Part shown: positions 15,662 to 23,444 of the stretch, one piece after another
Layout of the letters: every line of letters starts with the position of its first letter
How positions within the stretch are numbered: the stretch's first letter is position 1
DNA from: Clostridia bacterium
Lineage (GTDB): Bacteria; Bacillota; Clostridia; Christensenellales; CAG-138
Length of the DNA stretch: 38,265 nucleotides
Direction of reading: 5' to 3'
NCBI GenBank assembly: GCA_017388175.1
Contig: JAFOTD010000055.1
Coordinates: 1-38,265 of the forward strand
Notes under the pieces: generated by a model
The model's input: the letters and a program-made list of their open reading frames with translations, nothing else
The model's database searches: none
Told to the model about the DNA's origin: nothing
Program-made: the position numbers and the translations under genes

Positions 15662-15793
15662 CTGCATAAAGCACAGTCCCGTTTGTTGCCACACAAACTT
15701 TCGGTCAATCAAAAAGAAAGCCAAAGTGAGACCAGCATTCATGCCTGGATAAATGCTTCCCGTTCTGACTGACCGTTATTCGTTTGTGTGGCA
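15631..15793 (-). ncRNA. Structured leader or small RNA with own promoter and terminator
   Basis: A perfect 12-bp closing stem pairs TGCCACACAAAC (5' arm at 15782-15793, read on the minus strand) with GTTTGTGTGGCA (15687-15698). Inside it a 9-bp stem CGGTCAGTC/GATTGACCG with one G-T pair continues the rod; then come a large internal loop and a small apical hairpin (CCAG...CTGG). About 25 nt later a strong terminator hairpin ends the unit. The predicted transcript start (about 15792) falls at the first base of the closing stem, so the promoter and the fold agree. It could be a riboswitch-like attenuator for the zinc-ribbon gene 20 bp downstream or a free small RNA. It matches no aptamer I recognise; the bubble layout loosely recalls 6S RNA but it is short for that. 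Confidence 0.6.
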
Positions 15794-15798
15794 GATAC

Positions 15799-15827
15799 AG
15801 TATATCATATCTTTTGAGAAAGGACAA
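15799..15827 (-). promoter_or_regulatory. Sigma-A promoter of the leader RNA/zinc-ribbon gene
   Basis: Minus-strand TTGTCC (15822-15827), 17-bp spacer, TATACT (15799-15804). Confidence 0.78.
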
Positions 15828-15850
15828 CTGTTTTATCCGGTTTGCGCCCG

Positions 15851-16540
15851 TCATTCCTCCGCTCCGCCGAGCGCGGCGCGCATCTTTTCCACCGCCTTTT
15901 TCTCGATGCGGGAGACGTAGCTTCGTGAAATATCGAGGACGTTCGCGACCTCGCGCTGCGGCATCGGCGCCTCGCCCGAGAGACCGAACCGCAGGGTCAG
16001 CACGACGCGCTCACGCTTTGTGAGGGTCTTTTGCATCGTTTCGGCGATGATCGCCGCGTCGAGCCTGCCCTGCACCTGTTCGAAGATCGTGTCCTCCTCG
16101 GTACAGACGAGGTCGGCAAGCTTCAGCTCGTTTCCCTCCTTGTCGGCGCCGACCGGCTCCTCGATGGAAACGGTCTCGACGAGCTTCCGATCGCGCCGGA
16201 GGCTCATCAGAATCTCATTTTCAATGCACCGCGCGGCATACGCAGACAGCGTGCCCTTCGATTCGGAGAACGTCGAGACCGCCTTGATGAGTCCGATCGT
16301 GCCGATGCTGATCAGATCCTCCCGATCGCGCTCCGCTTTCTGGTATTTTTTCGCGATGTGTGCTGCAAGCCGCAGGTTATGCACGATCAGCTTCTCACGC
16401 GCCTCCTCGTCGCCCTCGATCAGCCGCCGCACCCACTTCTGCTCTTCCTCCGTCGAGAGCGGCTGCGGAAACGATCCGTTTGATCCGATCGCGCCGATAA
16501 ACGCGATAGATTGCAGAAGCAGCCATAAAAAAGAAAACAT
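15851..16540 (-). CDS. sigK: RNA polymerase sporulation sigma factor SigK
   Basis: A 229-residue sigma-70-family factor of the sporulation SigE/SigK type. The first ~20 residues are hydrophobic (FSFLWLLLQSIAFIGAIG), matching the membrane-tethering pro-sequence of pro-sigma-K, which SpoIVFB removes in the mother cell of B. subtilis. Region 2 holds DREDLISIGTIGLIKAVSTF and region 4 LTKRERVVLTLRFGL plus the recognition helix REVANVLDISRSYVSRIE. The gene is intact, with no skin-type insertion. The ATG at 16540 has GGAGG upstream. The site and the start codon are embedded in a 10-bp-stem hairpin, so translation may be controlled. No SpoIVFB gene is in the window. Confidence 0.92.
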   Translation of the reverse strand: MFSFLWLLLQSIAFIGAIGSNGSFPQPLSTEEEQKWVRRLIEGDEEAREKLIVHNLRLAAHIAKKYQKAERDREDLISIGTIGLIKAVSTFSESKGTLSAYAARCIENEILMSLRRDRKLVETVSIEEPVGADKEGNELKLADLVCTEEDTIFEQVQGRLDAAIIAETMQKTLTKRERVVLTLRFGLSGEAPMPQREVANVLDISRSYVSRIEKKAVEKMRAALGGAEE

Positions 16541-16569
16541 ACCCTTTCCTCCTTCAAGGAAGGGTATGT
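16537..16569 (-). promoter_or_regulatory. RNA hairpin over the sigK ribosome binding site and start
   Basis: A perfect 10-bp stem pairs ACATACCCTT with AAGGGTATGT. The 3' arm contains the sigK ATG and the 13-nt loop contains the GGAGG site, which can also pair with CCTT in the loop. The fold would hide the start codon from ribosomes. Confidence 0.55.
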
Positions 16570-16637
16570 CGAAAACGCGCAGAAAAGAACGATTTTGTAT
16601 TTAAGCGGAAACGCCGCAATTCACGTCAACGATCGGG

Positions 16638-17789
16638 TTAATCCCAATACTGCCGATACTCCTCGACGTTCTTCTGATGCTCTTCGTACGTCTTGGAGAA
16701 CACGAGTTTACGCGTTTCCTTCGGGTTTGCGTTGCAGAAATACAGATAGCCGTCCTCGATATAGTCCTCGTCGGGATACAAAGCCGCATTGATCGCGGCG
16801 GCGCCGGGGTTAGAGATCGGCCCGATCGGAAGGCCTTCGTTCAGATAGGTATTATAGGACGAAACAATCTTGATCTCGTCGGCGGAGAACGCGTATCGGT
16901 CCTGACCGGTGATATAATTCAGCGTGGCGCAGGATTCAAGCTTCATCCCGCGGGCAAGACGGTTATGGAATACCGCGGAAACCTTTGCGAGATCATCCGG
17001 ATCGCTCGCTTCGCGTTCGATAATCGACGCAAGCGTCATCACCTGGTCGCGCGTCATGTCCAGCTCCTGCGCGCGGGTGACCCACTCGCCGGAATAGACC
17101 TCATAGTAGTGCGTCAGCATCTTATCAAGAATCTCCTCGGGCGTCGAATCCGTGAAGATCTCGTAGGTATCCGGGAACAGATACCCTTCCAGCACGTATC
17201 GGCGCTCGCCGGGGTTCTTCAGCTCGGCGATAAACGAATACTTCGAGAACGCGGTCGCATCCCTGCACAGCGCAAGGAACGCGTCGGCGTCCGTCGTGAT
17301 CGCGTCGTTTTCGCGAATCGCTTTTGCGATCTCCTCGACCGTTTTCCCTTCGGTCACAACGAGCCGCGCCGTGCGGCGCGCCGGATTGCCTTCGGTCAGT
17401 ACGTCCACAATCTCGGGGATCGTCATGTTTTTCGAAAGGCGGTACGTGCCCGCTTTCAGGCTGTTCGCCTTTCCGACAAAGTCGACGTAGACCTTGAACG
17501 ATGCGCTGGATACGATCAATCCCTTTTCACCTTCGCCGCACGCATGGTACAGCAGATCTGCTATTCTTCCGGCGGACGCGTCCTGCGGGATCACCACCTC
17601 ATACGGCGTGGAATCGTCCGGATCGACGGCGGAAATGTAATGCGACAGCACAAAGCGGACCGCAACGACCACGGTCAAAGCAACCAGACCGATGCTCAAA
17701 AGCCACGTGGCGATCGGTCTCGTATAATGCCAGAACCGCTGCCAGCGCAGGCGAACGGCGCTCTGTTCGGTTTTGTCTTTCCGCTTCAT
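16638..17789 (-). CDS. mltG: Endolytic murein transglycosylase MltG (YceG family)
   Basis: A 383-residue membrane-anchored enzyme that cleaves nascent peptidoglycan strands and probably ends glycan synthesis. A short basic cytoplasmic tail precedes one membrane segment (residues ~28-50); the rest is extracytoplasmic. A LysM-like subdomain is followed by the YceG catalytic domain. EGYLFPDTYE (201-210) and the catalytic-Glu motif ASIIEREAS (Glu258) are present, then FHNRLARGMKL and NTYLNEGLPIGPISNPG. The length is typical. A sigma-A promoter ends just 6 bp before the ATG and no ribosome binding site is visible, so the mRNA appears leaderless. Confidence 0.93.
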   Translation of the reverse strand: MKRKDKTEQSAVRLRWQRFWHYTRPIATWLLSIGLVALTVVVAVRFVLSHYISAVDPDDSTPYEVVIPQDASAGRIADLLYHACGEGEKGLIVSSASFKVYVDFVGKANSLKAGTYRLSKNMTIPEIVDVLTEGNPARRTARLVVTEGKTVEEIAKAIRENDAITTDADAFLALCRDATAFSKYSFIAELKNPGERRYVLEGYLFPDTYEIFTDSTPEEILDKMLTHYYEVYSGEWVTRAQELDMTRDQVMTLASIIEREASDPDDLAKVSAVFHNRLARGMKLESCATLNYITGQDRYAFSADEIKIVSSYNTYLNEGLPIGPISNPGAAAINAALYPDEDYIEDGYLYFCNANPKETRKLVFSKTYEEHQKNVEEYRQYWD

Positions 17790-17795
17790 AGGTTC

Positions 17796-17824
17796 AGTAT
17801 AGCATGTCCCGTAAACTTTTTCAA
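17796..17824 (-). promoter_or_regulatory. Sigma-A promoter of mltG, giving a leaderless transcript
   Basis: Minus-strand TTGAAA (17819-17824), 17-bp spacer, TATACT (17796-17801). The -10 box ends 6 bp before the ATG, so transcription should start at or next to the A of the start codon. Confidence 0.75.
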
Positions 17825-17828
17825 GCGT

Positions 17829-18170
17829 TTACGCTTCCAGTGCGCCGAGGTCCAGCCCCACCGCTTCGGCAAGAATTTTGTAGATATCGCCGAGCAGCGC
17901 GTTCAGCCGGAATTCGGCCAGCAGGTATTCGGCGGCCGCGGTGTCGAACTGCAGAAGCTCACCGAGTTTTTGCAGCTTTTCGGTCGTCTCCGCATCCGGC
18001 GTTCCCGCAACCGAAGCCGCCTGCGCCTTCATGCGAAGCGCGTAAAACTCATCCAGCAGCGCCGCCGTTGCGGGCTGCGCATAGGCGCGTTCCTTCGTCT
18101 CGCGATAAGTCTGATATTCTTCGGACGAACGGAGCTTGTCCGCCAGAATCTTTGCATCGTCTAAAAGCAT
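17829..18170 (-). CDS. YlbF/YmcA-family regulator
   Basis: A 113-residue helical protein of the YlbF/YmcA (Com_YlbF) family. In B. subtilis these proteins with YaaT form a complex that steers RNase Y-dependent mRNA maturation and affects competence, sporulation and biofilm formation. Visible features are the N-terminal helix DDAKILADKLRSSEEYQTYRE and a central helical pair around residues 40-60, with a hydrophobic last helix (RLNALLGDIYKILAEAVG). The ATG at 18170 directly follows the stop of the upstream gene, with GGGAG upstream, so it is co-translated as the last gene of the operon that also encodes RNase J. Confidence 0.82.
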   Translation of the reverse strand: MLLDDAKILADKLRSSEEYQTYRETKERAYAQPATAALLDEFYALRMKAQAASVAGTPDAETTEKLQKLGELLQFDTAAAEYLLAEFRLNALLGDIYKILAEAVGLDLGALEA

Positions 18171-19145
18171 TTAATCTCCCGCTCCTTCCGGCAGCTTTAG
18201 GTTTTCTGCGCACCATGCATCGTTGTCCGCCGTCCATTCGGAGAACAGCGTATTGAAATCCTTGCCGAAAACTTCCTCGAAGCGCTCCGGTCCGATCGCC
18301 ATATGCGAATAGACGAACTCCCTGCCGTAATGCTCGACCAGCCAGTCGAAGAAACAGCACGCCTCGATATAGCTGAGCGCACCGATTTCCGGATTTCTCA
18401 CCTGCGCCTCCGTCAGCGTCATGCCCGTCTGATTAACGGCAAGATACGGCATTCCGATCAATTCACCCGAACGGATCTGCGCCGCCCACGCATAATACAC
18501 TTTTCTTTTATCCGGTTCTCCGTTCGCGTCCGATAAACCGTACTGCCGGTACATTTCCCTGTCCTCTTCCGTAAGGGTGGAATGCGAGAGCCGGTTATAG
18601 CAAACGAACCGCGAAATGTACTCCGCGATGCACTCCGACCAGAAATCCGTCTTCAGCTTGAAGGTGCAGCATTTGTGCGTGAGATAATGCACATATTCAT
18701 GCAGCAAACCCTCTCTTGCATGTTGAAAATCGTGATAAACGTAGATCAGATCCATATCCCAGATGCAATACGCGCCGAAATAGTCCGACTTTCCGTTCCC
18801 CGTGCGTCCGGCAAAATCCGTCCAGATGTCGATGCACGGGATGTCCCCGGTCAGATAATCCCGCAGCGCGTCGATCGCGTCGGCAAAATCCGCTTCCTGC
18901 TCCGTGAGCACCTCGCCGAGCTCCCGATAGAACGTTTCTTCGCCCAGAAGATCAATATCCGCCTGCGCCAGATACCATGTCGCGTGCGGCGTGCGGACGA
19001 TATACGGATAGACCTCCGTATTCCGGATATCGTTTTTCTCGACCCGGTACGGGCCGACCTTCCGTCCCTTTGCGCAGCCGGTGAACAGCCCTGCGCACAG
19101 GATCAGCGTCAGAATCAACGCTGCGATGCGGATACTCTTTCTCAT
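18171..19145 (-). CDS. Lipoprotein with HExxH zinc-metallopeptidase motif
   Basis: A 324-residue secreted lipoprotein: a signal peptide with lipobox FTGC (Cys24), then a globular domain. Residues 149-153 read HEYVH, the zinc-binding HExxH motif of metallopeptidases, and a downstream helix ECIAEY (171-176) offers Glu171 or Glu175 as the third ligand, as in gluzincins. Five further cysteines, including CC pairs, lie around and after the active site. It would act on the outer face of the membrane on proteins or peptides. I do not recognise a named family. It sits between rnj and ylbF in the operon, 18 bp after rnj; the ATG at 19145 has only a weak AGGGA site. Confidence 0.78.
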   Translation of the reverse strand: MRKSIRIAALILTLILCAGLFTGCAKGRKVGPYRVEKNDIRNTEVYPYIVRTPHATWYLAQADIDLLGEETFYRELGEVLTEQEADFADAIDALRDYLTGDIPCIDIWTDFAGRTGNGKSDYFGAYCIWDMDLIYVYHDFQHAREGLLHEYVHYLTHKCCTFKLKTDFWSECIAEYISRFVCYNRLSHSTLTEEDREMYRQYGLSDANGEPDKRKVYYAWAAQIRSGELIGMPYLAVNQTGMTLTEAQVRNPEIGALSYIEACCFFDWLVEHYGREFVYSHMAIGPERFEEVFGKDFNTLFSEWTADNDAWCAENLKLPEGAGD

Positions 19146-19163
19146 GGAAAACGTCCCTGTTCT

Positions 19164-20810
19164 TTATATTTCGATCACGATCGGCAGGATCATCGGCGTT
19201 CTGCCGGTCTTGTCGTACAGAAACGATTTGAGCCTGCTCTTCACCGTGTTCTTGACCGACGAATAATCGCCCTTGCCCTTCTCCTCAAACTGCTTTGCCG
19301 TCTCATACACGAGCTCGCTCGCTTCGGCGATCAGCGGCTCGTTGTCGCGCATATAGATGAATCCGCGCGAATAGATCTCGACCGGCGCGAGCAGCTTTCC
19401 CGTCTCGGCGTTGAGTAGGATGACCGATGCGACCAGCCCGTCCGTGGACAGGGTCTTCCGATCGCGCAGCACGACGTCCTCGATGTTCTGAAGGCCGTCC
19501 ACCATCAGGCTCCCCGCTTGCACGGTTTCGTTCATGACGCCCTTCCTTGCGGACAGCTCGATTACGGCGCCGTTGTGCGCGATGAACGTGCGTTCTTTGC
19601 TTACGCCCTGCTCCATGGCAAGGTCCGCATGCATCTTGAGATGACGCGCTTCGCCGTGCACCGGAATGAAGTATTTCGGTTTCGTAATGCCGAGCATCAA
19701 TCTCAGCTCGCCCGCGCAGGCATGTCCGGAAACGTGCACGTCCGCCATCTGATCGTATACCACGTCCGCGCCCTTTGCGTACAGCGCGTTGATCACCCGC
19801 GCCACCCCGCGCTCGTTGCCGGGGATCGCGCTTGCGGAGATGATGACCGTGTCGCCCGCGCCGACGTTCAGCTTGTGCGTGGAATTCGCCATGCGGAACA
19901 GTCCACTCATCGGCTCGCCCTGGCTGCCGGTGGTCATGACGCAAACCATGCTGTCCGGAAGATTCTTGAGATGCTCCACGCGGACGATCTTGTCCGTCGG
20001 GATGTGCAGATATCCGAGCTCCTGCGCGAACTTCACGATCTGCTCCATGCTTCTGCCCTGGAAACAGATGACGCGTCCGTGTTCGATCGCGACGTCGGCG
20101 ACCTGCTGAATGCGATACACGTTCGACGCGAACGTCGCCACGATCACTCGTCCCTGTGCCTTTGTAAAGACGCGTTCAAAGGTCTTTCCGATCTCCTTTT
20201 CGCTCTGGGTAAACCCGGCGCGCTCGACGTTCGTGCTGTCGGATAAAAGCGCGAGCACGCCCTTGGAGCCGTAATACGCGAAACGGTTGATGTCGATCGG
20301 CTCCCCGTCGATCGGCGTCAGGTCGATCTTGAAGTCGCCGGTATGGATCAGCGTGCCGACCGGCGTGCGGATCGCGAATGCGACCGCCCCCGCGATCGAA
20401 TGCCCCGTCTTGATGAACTCGACGGAAAAGCACCCGAGCTTAACGGCTTGTCCCGGATCGACGTCGATCACCTCGACGTCGGTGAGCTTGTGTTCCTCCA
20501 GCTTGTGCCGGATGAGCGCGTTGGTAAACCGCGTACCGTAAATCGGACAGCGGAAACGCTCCATCGCGTAGGGAACGGCGCCGATATGATCCTCGTGACC
20601 GTGTGTAATGCACATGCCGCGGATGCGTCCCGCGTTTTGCTCAAGGTACGTCATGTCCGGAATGACTACGTCAATCCCGGGCATTTCCTCGTCCGGGAAG
20701 ATCAGGCCGCAGTCGATGATCAGGATGTCGTCCTGATACTCGATCACGGTCATGTTTTTACCAATCTCCCCCACCCCGCCCAGCGGGATGATTTTCAGTT
20801 TATGCTGCAT
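19164..20810 (-). CDS. rnj: Ribonuclease J
   Basis: A 548-residue metallo-beta-lactamase/beta-CASP ribonuclease with 5'-3' exonuclease and endonuclease activity in mRNA decay and rRNA maturation. Motifs: LGGVGEIGKNM near the N terminus, the zinc motif THGHEDHIGA (~residues 70-80), TGHSIAGAVAF, GDFKIDLTP, and the beta-CASP stretch ATFASNVYRIQQ. GSQGEP and PVHGEARHLKMHA follow, and the C-terminal domain is present. The length is usual for RNase J. The open frame extends upstream across sleB to 21461, but homology starts at ATG 20810. The nearest AAAGGA site is about 18 nt from this ATG, unusually far, with no alternative start between. Confidence 0.92.
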   Translation of the reverse strand: MQHKLKIIPLGGVGEIGKNMTVIEYQDDILIIDCGLIFPDEEMPGIDVVIPDMTYLEQNAGRIRGMCITHGHEDHIGAVPYAMERFRCPIYGTRFTNALIRHKLEEHKLTDVEVIDVDPGQAVKLGCFSVEFIKTGHSIAGAVAFAIRTPVGTLIHTGDFKIDLTPIDGEPIDINRFAYYGSKGVLALLSDSTNVERAGFTQSEKEIGKTFERVFTKAQGRVIVATFASNVYRIQQVADVAIEHGRVICFQGRSMEQIVKFAQELGYLHIPTDKIVRVEHLKNLPDSMVCVMTTGSQGEPMSGLFRMANSTHKLNVGAGDTVIISASAIPGNERGVARVINALYAKGADVVYDQMADVHVSGHACAGELRLMLGITKPKYFIPVHGEARHLKMHADLAMEQGVSKERTFIAHNGAVIELSARKGVMNETVQAGSLMVDGLQNIEDVVLRDRKTLSTDGLVASVILLNAETGKLLAPVEIYSRGFIYMRDNEPLIAEASELVYETAKQFEEKGKGDYSSVKNTVKSRLKSFLYDKTGRTPMILPIVIEI

Positions 20811-20836
20811 AAAGATATTGCTGTATTGTCCTTTCC

Positions 20837-21481
20837 TTAATCGACTTCCCCGTAGAAAAACAGGTTGCCGCCGATATCCTGATAAAACCTGCGCCCGCCC
20901 CAGCTCTTGCCGAGGCGTGCCGCGCAGAAGAAGAGCACGCTTTCCGGCAGATCGAGGTTGCCGTACACGAAAATATCGCGCGCAGCTTCCACGATCGCTT
21001 CCGGCGGCTCCAGAGTCTTGAAATCCTTGTGATGGATGACCGAAAACTGTCCCTTGCGATATGCTTCGGTGGTGATATCGGTCACCTTCCCGCCGAACCG
21101 CGGCGCAACGCAGCGATTGAAGATCACGCACAATACCGCGCGATACGCCCGTTCGTTGCGCCCGCCCGCTTCGAGATACGCGACGCGCGCGGCAAGGATC
21201 AGATCCTCTTCCGTCACCGTGAACGCCTGCGCATACCGGGAAAGCGGGCGCATGCCCCGATGCAGAACCGGCTGAGGTTCGCCGTCGGCAAACGCTTCGA
21301 CCGCGTCTTCGGATTCCTCCGATTCCTTCCACATAACCCAGTTCGGGTCCCAAGAATTCGGATCGGTACTCTCTTCCGCAGAAAACGCGTTCAAAAGCGG
21401 GTCGTGCGCATCGGTTTCCGCGCTTGCGTACGCAAGCGGGAGCAATAGAATACAGAGCCAAACGGCAAGTAGGCGCTTCAT
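20837..21481 (-). CDS. SleB-type cell wall hydrolase
   Basis: A 214-residue exported protein of the Hydrolase_2 (SleB/CwlJ) family, lytic enzymes that act on spore cortex peptidoglycan during germination or on the vegetative wall. A signal peptide (residues 1-20, RLLAVWLCILLLPLAYASA) is followed by an acidic linker and the catalytic domain. Domain signatures are EEDLILAARVAYLEAGG, where the Glu after the Leu is the likely catalytic acid, and VLCVIFNR and KGQFSVI. No separate peptidoglycan-binding domain is present, unlike B. subtilis SleB. The ATG at 21481 follows AAAGGACGG. It lies 26 bp before rnj and 34 bp after hslU. Confidence 0.87.
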   Translation of the reverse strand: MKRLLAVWLCILLLPLAYASAETDAHDPLLNAFSAEESTDPNSWDPNWVMWKESEESEDAVEAFADGEPQPVLHRGMRPLSRYAQAFTVTEEDLILAARVAYLEAGGRNERAYRAVLCVIFNRCVAPRFGGKVTDITTEAYRKGQFSVIHHKDFKTLEPPEAIVEAARDIFVYGNLDLPESVLFFCAARLGKSWGGRRFYQDIGGNLFFYGEVD

Positions 21482-21515
21482 CGTCCGTCCTTTCCCGGGC
21501 GGAGAGCGCCGCCCG

Positions 21516-22892
21516 TTACAAGATGTATTTGGAGATGTTGTCCTCACTCCACTCGGCGGACAGGTGCGCGTTGACGTAGGCGCCGTCCACGACGACGTCG
21601 ATCATCGGATGCTGACCGTTCGCGTTGAAGGAGATATCGTTCAACAGATTCTCCATTACCGTATGCAGGCGGCGTGCGCCGATATTCTCATTTTGCTCGT
21701 TTGCGCGGAACGCGAATTTTGCAATTTCGCGCAGCGCGTCCTCGGTGAAGCTCAGATTCACGTTATCCGGCTTTAAAAGCGCGGCGTACTGTTTGGTGAC
21801 AGCGTTCTCCGGCTGCGTCAGGATCGCGTAAAAATCGTCCTCGGTGAGATCCTTCAGGGTCACGCGGATCGGGAATCGGCCCTGCAGCTCCGGGATCAGA
21901 TCGGTCACCTTCGCCACGTGGAACGCGCCCGCGCCGATGAACAGGATGAAATCCGTCTTGACCGGGCCGTACTTCGTCGCGACCGTCGTTCCCTCGACGA
22001 TCGGCAGGATATCGCGCTGCACGCCTTCTCTGGACACGTCCGCGCCCATGTGATTGCTGCTTCCCGCGATCTTGTCGATCTCGTCCAGGAAGATGATGCC
22101 GTTCTGCTCGGCGTTATAGAGCGCTTCGCGGTTCACGTCGTCCATATCGATGCGTTTCTCGGATTCCTGCTGCATGAGGATCGAACGCGCCTGCCTCACC
22201 GGCATCTTTTTGGAGCGTTTCTTTTTCGGAAGCAGGTCGCCGAGCATGCCGCCCATATCGAGCTCCATGCCGCTTGCGCCGAACATCATCGCGTTCACGC
22301 TCTCCTCGACCTCGATCTCAACGGTCTCGTTTTCGAGAAGCCCGGCGCGCAGGCGTTCCAGCGTCTGTTCCTTTAAGGACTTTCTCGCCTGCTGCTCCTC
22401 CTCCGTGGGTTTCGGTTCCTCCTGCTCTGCTTGTCCGCTTCCGAGAAGAAACTGCAGCGGATTGACGGGCTTTGCATGCCGCTTCTGCTGCGGCAAAAGA
22501 AGCTCCGTAAGCCGCTGTTCGGTCGCGGCTTCCGCCGCGTCCTTCACAAGCTCCATCCGCTTCTGCTTCGTCAGCCGGATCGACTCCTCGACAAGGTCGC
22601 GCACCATGCTTTCCACGTCGCGGCCGACGTACCCGACCTCGGTATACTTCGACGCCTCGACCTTGACGAACGGCGCGTCGACGAGCTTTGCAAGTCTCCT
22701 GGCGATCTCGGTTTTGCCGACGCCCGTCGGCCCGAGCATAATGATATTCTTGGGCGTAATCTCCTCGCGGAGCTCCGGCGGCAGGCAGCTTCTGCGGTAC
22801 CGGTTCCGAAGCGCAATCGCGACCGCGCGCTTTGCTTCATCCTGACCGATGATATACCGGTCCAGTGCGTTTACGATTTCTCTCGGGGTCAC
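21516..22892 (-). CDS. hslU: HslU (ClpY) ATPase of the HslUV protease
   Basis: A 458-residue AAA+ unfoldase that feeds proteins to the HslV peptidase. Walker [15 protein letters not shown] near residue 55, the pore-loop-like [10 protein letters not shown], a charged I-domain (~110-230), Walker [11 protein letters not shown], and the C-terminal tail ISKYIL, which inserts into HslV pockets to activate it. The start is GTG at 22892, overlapping the hslV stop (GTGA) and preceded by GGAGGTGATCC, a perfect anti-16S match. Translational coupling should keep HslU and HslV in balance. Confidence 0.95.
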   Translation of the reverse strand: MTPREIVNALDRYIIGQDEAKRAVAIALRNRYRRSCLPPELREEITPKNIIMLGPTGVGKTEIARRLAKLVDAPFVKVEASKYTEVGYVGRDVESMVRDLVEESIRLTKQKRMELVKDAAEAATEQRLTELLLPQQKRHAKPVNPLQFLLGSGQAEQEEPKPTEEEQQARKSLKEQTLERLRAGLLENETVEIEVEESVNAMMFGASGMELDMGGMLGDLLPKKKRSKKMPVRQARSILMQQESEKRIDMDDVNREALYNAEQNGIIFLDEIDKIAGSSNHMGADVSREGVQRDILPIVEGTTVATKYGPVKTDFILFIGAGAFHVAKVTDLIPELQGRFPIRVTLKDLTEDDFYAILTQPENAVTKQYAALLKPDNVNLSFTEDALREIAKFAFRANEQNENIGARRLHTVMENLLNDISFNANGQHPMIDVVVDGAYVNAHLSAEWSEDNISKYIL

Positions 22893-23431
22893 GGACGGAT
22901 CACCTCCAGATTGATATTGCCGTTGGTAAAGATGCAGATGGATTCGGCGATCGCCATCGCTTCCGCCGCGATCTCCTCGGCTCGCATATCGGTGTGCCGC
23001 TTCAGCGCCTTTGCCGCCGCAAGCGCGTAGAGTCCGCCGGAACCGATCGCCGCAATGTCGTCATCCGGTTCAATAACGTCGCCTGTACCGGACACGATCA
23101 GAAGATCGTCCTTGTCCGCGACGATCATCATCGCTTCCAGTTGACGCATCATCTTGTCGCCGCGCCAGTCCTGCGCCAGCGCGATCGCCGCGCGCTTTAA
23201 AGCGCCGCCATGCATTTCGAGCTTTGCCTCAAACCGGTCGCACAGTGTGAACGCATCCGCGGTCGAACCGGCAAATCCCACGACCACACGATCGTGATAC
23301 AGCCTGCGGACCTTCTTTGCGTGCGCCTTCATGATCGCCTGCTGTCCCATTGTAACCTGTCCGTCGCCCGCGATCGCGGTCTCGCCGTTGCGCTTAACCG
23401 CTATAACGGTCGTTCCCTTTAACTGTTCCAT
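22889..23431 (-). CDS. hslV: HslV (ClpQ) peptidase of the HslUV protease
   Basis: A 180-residue proteasome-like Ntn hydrolase forming the double-ring core of HslUV. The catalytic N-terminal residue is a threonine exposed after removal of a short propeptide (MEQLKG then [10 protein letters not shown]), unlike B. subtilis ClpQ, which uses serine. Conserved [27 protein letters not shown] and IGSGG stretches are present. The ATG at 23431 has GGAGG 8 nt upstream; the longer frame to 23509 runs into trmFO and is rejected. Confidence 0.95.
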   Translation of the reverse strand: MEQLKGTTVIAVKRNGETAIAGDGQVTMGQQAIMKAHAKKVRRLYHDRVVVGFAGSTADAFTLCDRFEAKLEMHGGALKRAAIALAQDWRGDKMMRQLEAMMIVADKDDLLIVSGTGDVIEPDDDIAAIGSGGLYALAAAKALKRHTDMRAEEIAAEAMAIAESICIFTNGNINLEVIRP

Positions 23432-23444
23432 CGGGTAAACCTCC

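Noticed and set aside
15631-15793. Naming the leader RNA a 6S RNA, T-box or known riboswitch
   Set aside because: It lacks the T-box sequence and any aptamer core I know, and is short for 6S RNA, so it is left as unclassified.
16677-18164. Long plus-strand open frame opposite mltG and ylbF
   Set aside because: No domain or ribosome binding site; the minus-strand genes are clear family members.
20811-21461. N-terminal extension of the RNase J frame
   Set aside because: It is an out-of-frame reading through sleB; RNase J homology begins at 20810.
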